DNA of 7,449 bases from an uncultured Lachnospiraceae bacterium (GTDB taxonomy: Bacteria > Bacillota > Clostridia > Lachnospirales > Lachnospiraceae). The notes beneath the pieces were generated by a model. That model saw only the letters and a list, made by a program, of their open reading frames with translations, searched no databases and had not been told where the DNA came from. Position numbers and translations under genes: made by a program. The DNA is taken from NCBI GenBank assembly GCA_910587105.1, contig CAJUMB010000092.1, positions 1-7,449 of the forward strand. Reading direction: 5' to 3'. Position 1 is the first letter of the stretch. Each line of letters begins with the position of its first letter. Shown here one piece after another: positions 5,307-7,449 of this stretch.

Positions 5307-6881
5307 TTGGGAATCTATCTGAATCCGGGTAATGAAGCCTTCAGGCAGGCTGTGACGGATGACGTATATATCGATAAAACAGAAATGATTGCACTCATGA
5401 ATCAGCGCCTGAATAAGTCCAGCGGGAAATATGTCTGTGTCAGCCGCCCACGCCGTTTTGGGAAATCTATGGCAGCAGACATGCTTGTGGCGTATTACAG
5501 CAGGGGCTGTGATTCGAAGGAATTATTTGCGAATATGGCAGTCGAAAAAGAGAAGTCATACAACACACATCTTAATCGGCATAATGTAATAAGGTTGGAC
5601 ATTCAGCGATTTCTATTTTGCGAAGCACACCTTGATATTTTTATAAAAAAAATACAGGAGATGGTAATTCGGGAATTAAGAGCAGAATATGGGGAATGTT
5701 TTGAGGTTGGGCCCTACGGTTTGCCCGGTGTTCTGGAACAAATTTACGTCTGCACCAGAAACCGGTTCATCTTCATTATCGACGAGTGGGACTGTATGTT
5801 CCGAATTGCCAAAGAAAGAAGAGAAATACAGAAAGATTATCTGGATTTTCTCCGGGGACTCTTTAAGGGAGCAGAATATGTAGAATTTGCATATATGACT
5901 GGAATTCTTCCGATCAAAAAATATGGCGAACATTCAGCCATTAATATCTTTGATGAATATTCTATGCTGGATTCATCTGACCTGGCGAGATTTTTTGGTT
6001 TTACAGAGAAAGAAGTTCGGGTACTTTGCACAGAAAAAAAGATTGACTTTTCTGATCTTCAAAAATGGTATGATGGTTATACATTAAACGGACTGCATAT
6101 TTATAATCCCAAATCCGTTGTTGACGTAATGAAGCGCAAGCGGTTCAAAAGTTATTGGACAGGTACGGAGACATACGAAGCCTTGAAAGTTTACATTGAT
6201 ATGAATTTTGATGGTCTGAAAGAAGCAGTCATCCAGATGCTTGGCAATGGCAGATGCAGAATTAATCCACAGAGATTCCAGAATGACATGACAACATTCA
6301 ACACCCGTGATGATATTCTTTGTCTTCTGGTACATTTGGGGTATCTGACTTTTGATGAAAATACAAGTGAAGTTTTTATCCCAAATCAGGAGATTGCCCA
6401 GGAGTTTCTAAATGCAGTAGACAATTTTTCCTGGAACGGGCTTATACAGGCACTGAACCGTTCAGAAGAACTTTTAAAGGATACATGGGCACTAAATAAA
6501 ACAGCAGTGTCCAAAGCCATGGAAAGTATTCATAATGAAACTGCATCCATTTTGAAATATAATGATGAAAATTCACTCGCATGTACCGTTCTCATGGCGT
6601 ATTACAGTGCAAAAGCGTATTATGTGAATCCGATTATGGAATTACCAACCGGCAAAGGATTTGCAGATGTGGTTTATCTGCCCAAACGGGACGTGGAAAA
6701 ACCGGCGTTGTTGATCGAACTCAAGTGGAAAAAGTCTGCTGCAGGAGCAATCCGGCAAATCAAAGAAAAGCAGTATGCCTCCTGGATTGAAAATTATACA
6801 GGAGACATTCTTCTGGTGGGAATCAATTATAATGAAAAGAAGGGCCATACATGCGTAATTGAGAAATACGAAAAGAAATAA
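5307..6881 (+). CDS. AAA-ATPase-like protein with C-terminal PD-(D/E)XK nuclease domain
   Basis: From TTG 5307 this is a full-length 524-residue protein of the AAA-ATPase_like plus PDDEXK_9 (formerly DUF1703) architecture, common and multicopy in Clostridia and Bacteroidetes. It starts MGIYLNPGNEAFRQ and VYIDKT, as relatives do. SRPRRFGKS (46-54) is the family's divergent P-loop ending in G52-K53-S54, and IIDEWD (157-162) is Walker B. Conserved middle blocks are WYDGY (254-258), YNPKSV (266-271), SYWTGT (282-287) and LGYLTF (344-349). The nuclease core is GFADVVY with D454, then IELKW with E471 and K473, and Q484, so the catalytic set looks complete. The cellular role is unknown; DNA mobility or defence have been considered for such proteins, and that is inference. 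It has its own promoter and a downstream terminator, so it is a single-gene unit unrelated in function to the polysaccharide genes beside it. The GTG at 5295 is a less likely start. Confidence 0.93.
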   Translation: MGIYLNPGNEAFRQAVTDDVYIDKTEMIALMNQRLNKSSGKYVCVSRPRRFGKSMAADMLVAYYSRGCDSKELFANMAVEKEKSYNTHLNRHNVIRLDIQRFLFCEAHLDIFIKKIQEMVIRELRAEYGECFEVGPYGLPGVLEQIYVCTRNRFIFIIDEWDCMFRIAKERREIQKDYLDFLRGLFKGAEYVEFAYMTGILPIKKYGEHSAINIFDEYSMLDSSDLARFFGFTEKEVRVLCTEKKIDFSDLQKWYDGYTLNGLHIYNPKSVVDVMKRKRFKSYWTGTETYEALKVYIDMNFDGLKEAVIQMLGNGRCRINPQRFQNDMTTFNTRDDILCLLVHLGYLTFDENTSEVFIPNQEIAQEFLNAVDNFSWNGLIQALNRSEELLKDTWALNKTAVSKAMESIHNETASILKYNDENSLACTVLMAYYSAKAYYVNPIMELPTGKGFADVVYLPKRDVEKPALLIELKWKKSAAGAIRQIKEKQYASWIENYTGDILLVGINYNEKKGHTCVIEKYEKK

Positions 6882-6928
6882 TCTGCAATTATAATAGTAA
6901 ATTTTAAGAAAATAATAAAAACACAAGT

Positions 6929-6970
6929 GGAGCAAATTTGTTATCATTATACAAACTTGCTCCCGTTTTA
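6929..6970 (+). terminator. Intrinsic terminator after the ATPase-nuclease gene
   Basis: GGAGCAAATTTGT (6929-6941) pairs with ACAAACTTGCTCC (6951-6963). The stem is 13 pairs long with a single A-C mismatch, around a 9-nt loop, and is followed by CGTTTTA. The U-tract is short (four T). It lies 47 nt after the TAA stop and fits the end of a one-gene transcript. Confidence 0.65.
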
Positions 6971-7089
6971 TACAGGCAGGCAATACTGATAATTTTGATT
7001 CACCTGAAGTATCGAGTGCGTTGATGAAAAATACAGTTGACAGCTTGTTGTTCACCATATATGATATTGATTCGTTTACGAAAACATGA
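6964..7089 (+). other. Possible remnant of a lost reading frame (C-terminal tail)
   Basis: A frame open from 6919 to a TGA at 7087-7089 has no good start. After the terminator it translates as a plausible protein tail: AGNTDNFDSPEVSSALMK, then NTVDSLLFTIYDIDSFTKT. The only ATG (7024) would give 21 residues and lacks a ribosome site. I do not recognise the sequence. It may be the end of a gene whose front was lost, or chance, since 56 open codons are not rare. The promoter of the next gene lies inside it. Confidence 0.2.
7037..7065 (+). promoter_or_regulatory. Near-consensus promoter of the LicC-like gene
   Basis: TTGACA, a perfect -35 box, is followed after exactly 17 bp by TATGAT (5 of 6 to the -10 consensus). 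The predicted start near 7072 leaves about 30 nt before ATG 7102. That leader has no recognisable Shine-Dalgarno sequence, which is odd for this organism type and may reflect rearrangement just upstream of the gene. Confidence 0.65.
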
Positions 7090-7101
7090 ATATAAAATTG
7101 T

Positions 7102-7449
7102 ATGAGCAAACAAGAAAGCGACATCCTTCAGGAACTGCGGAAAGAACTCTACATCAACCAGCGTATCCTCGCTGAACGAAGCGGTCATTCCCTTGGGATT
7201 GTGAACCGCTCCCTGAGAGCATTGGAGGAGGAAGGCTATCTGGATCCCCAGATACATCTGACGAGAAAAGCCTGGGAATTATTCCAGAACCGTTCCCCTC
7301 GAAATGCCATCATTCTGGCCGCCGGTTTTGGTATGCGGATGGTCCCCATCAATACCGAACCCTCACCAAATGGGAATTTATGAAATCCTTGTTGTTATAG
7401 GATACCAAAAGGAACATTTGAAGAAGTATTGCCAGATTATCATATACTT
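7102..7449 (+). pseudogene. LicC-like winged-helix/nucleotidyltransferase gene, broken by deletion and frameshift
   Basis: Residues 1-60 form a winged helix (ILQELRKELYINQRILAERS, then GHSLGIVNRSLRALEEEGYL). They are followed by the nucleotidyltransferase start AIILAAGFGMRMVPINTE (69-86). This fusion resembles LicC-type CTP:phosphocholine cytidylyltransferases used to decorate surface glycans and teichoic acids; a sugar-nucleotide substrate is also possible. After E86 (GAA 7357-7359) the family normally continues with VPKGL and about 20 more residues. Here that part, including the catalytic Lys, is missing. Homology resumes near 7364 in another frame as HQMGIYEILVVIGYQKEH. A second shift at about 7418 would restore the first frame, reading FEEVLPDYHIL to the edge. 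In the original frame translation stops at TGA 7381-7383. Either a true pseudogene or assembly error at a contig end would explain this. No ribosome site is visible upstream. Confidence 0.75.

Noticed and set aside
5488..6607. 13-base direct repeat TGGCGTATTACAG at 5488 and 6595
   Set aside because: Both copies encode the same AYYS tetrapeptide within the ATPase-nuclease gene in the same frame. With no flanking similarity, coincidence is the simplest explanation.
5103..6970. Insertion sequence or transposon carrying the ATPase-nuclease gene
   Set aside because: I see no terminal inverted repeats, target duplication or transposase at either side, so a mobile-element boundary cannot be supported.
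6642..7124. Leftward open frame of 160 codons with hydrophobic stretches
   Set aside because: It is antisense to the end of the ATPase-nuclease gene and crosses that gene's terminator and the next promoter. The apparent membrane segments come from AT-rich intergenic DNA read in reverse.

Overview
The window looks like one short assembly contig from a Gram-positive gut Clostridia, most likely Lachnospiraceae. That placement is inferred from protein style: a WbuB-like glycosyltransferase, a DUF6625-type protein, an AAA-ATPase-like/PD-(D/E)XK protein starting GIYLNPGN, and a winged-helix/nucleotidyltransferase of LicC type. AGGAGG-type ribosome sites and TTGACA/TATAAT-type promoters agree with it. 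The first 17 bases are the 3' end of an Illumina adapter, so the left edge is a contig end. The last gene is broken near the right edge.

Bases 18-4926 hold a leftward operon of six tightly packed genes for a surface polysaccharide (capsule or exopolysaccharide). In transcription order they are: WbuB-like GT4 glycosyltransferase (4926-3649), hexapeptide acyltransferase (3635-3060), GT2 glycosyltransferase (3049-2141), CatB/XAT-type acetyltransferase (2119-1484), a second GT4 glycosyltransferase (1487-384), and a DUF6625 protein cut by the contig end (340-18). Gaps are 44 nt or less, and one junction is a 4-nt ATGA overlap inside an A7 run. The set would add three or four sugars to a lipid-linked repeat unit and acylate one or two of them. 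No priming transferase, flippase, polymerase or chain-length regulator is present, so those must lie elsewhere. The first two operon genes are clearly richer in GC than the remaining four.

Bases 4927-5306 are a divergent intergenic region. It has a strong bidirectional hairpin terminator with competing arms, a direct repeat at 22-bp spacing, two small palindromes, and a good extended -10 promoter for the rightward gene.

Bases 5307-6881 encode a full-length rightward AAA-ATPase-like protein with a C-terminal PD-(D/E)XK nuclease fold domain. A terminator at 6929-6970 follows.

Bases 6964-7101 carry a near-consensus promoter, and perhaps the tail of a lost reading frame. They lead to a LicC-like gene (from 7102) that has lost about 20 codons and its reading frame at about 7360. 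The layout is therefore a polysaccharide operon and a broken choline/sugar nucleotidyltransferase gene, separated by an unrelated ATPase-nuclease gene.

I did not find a clearly new system. The most interesting items are the orphan terminator with competing arms upstream of the operon, the slippery gene junction at 1484-1493, and the broken LicC-like gene.
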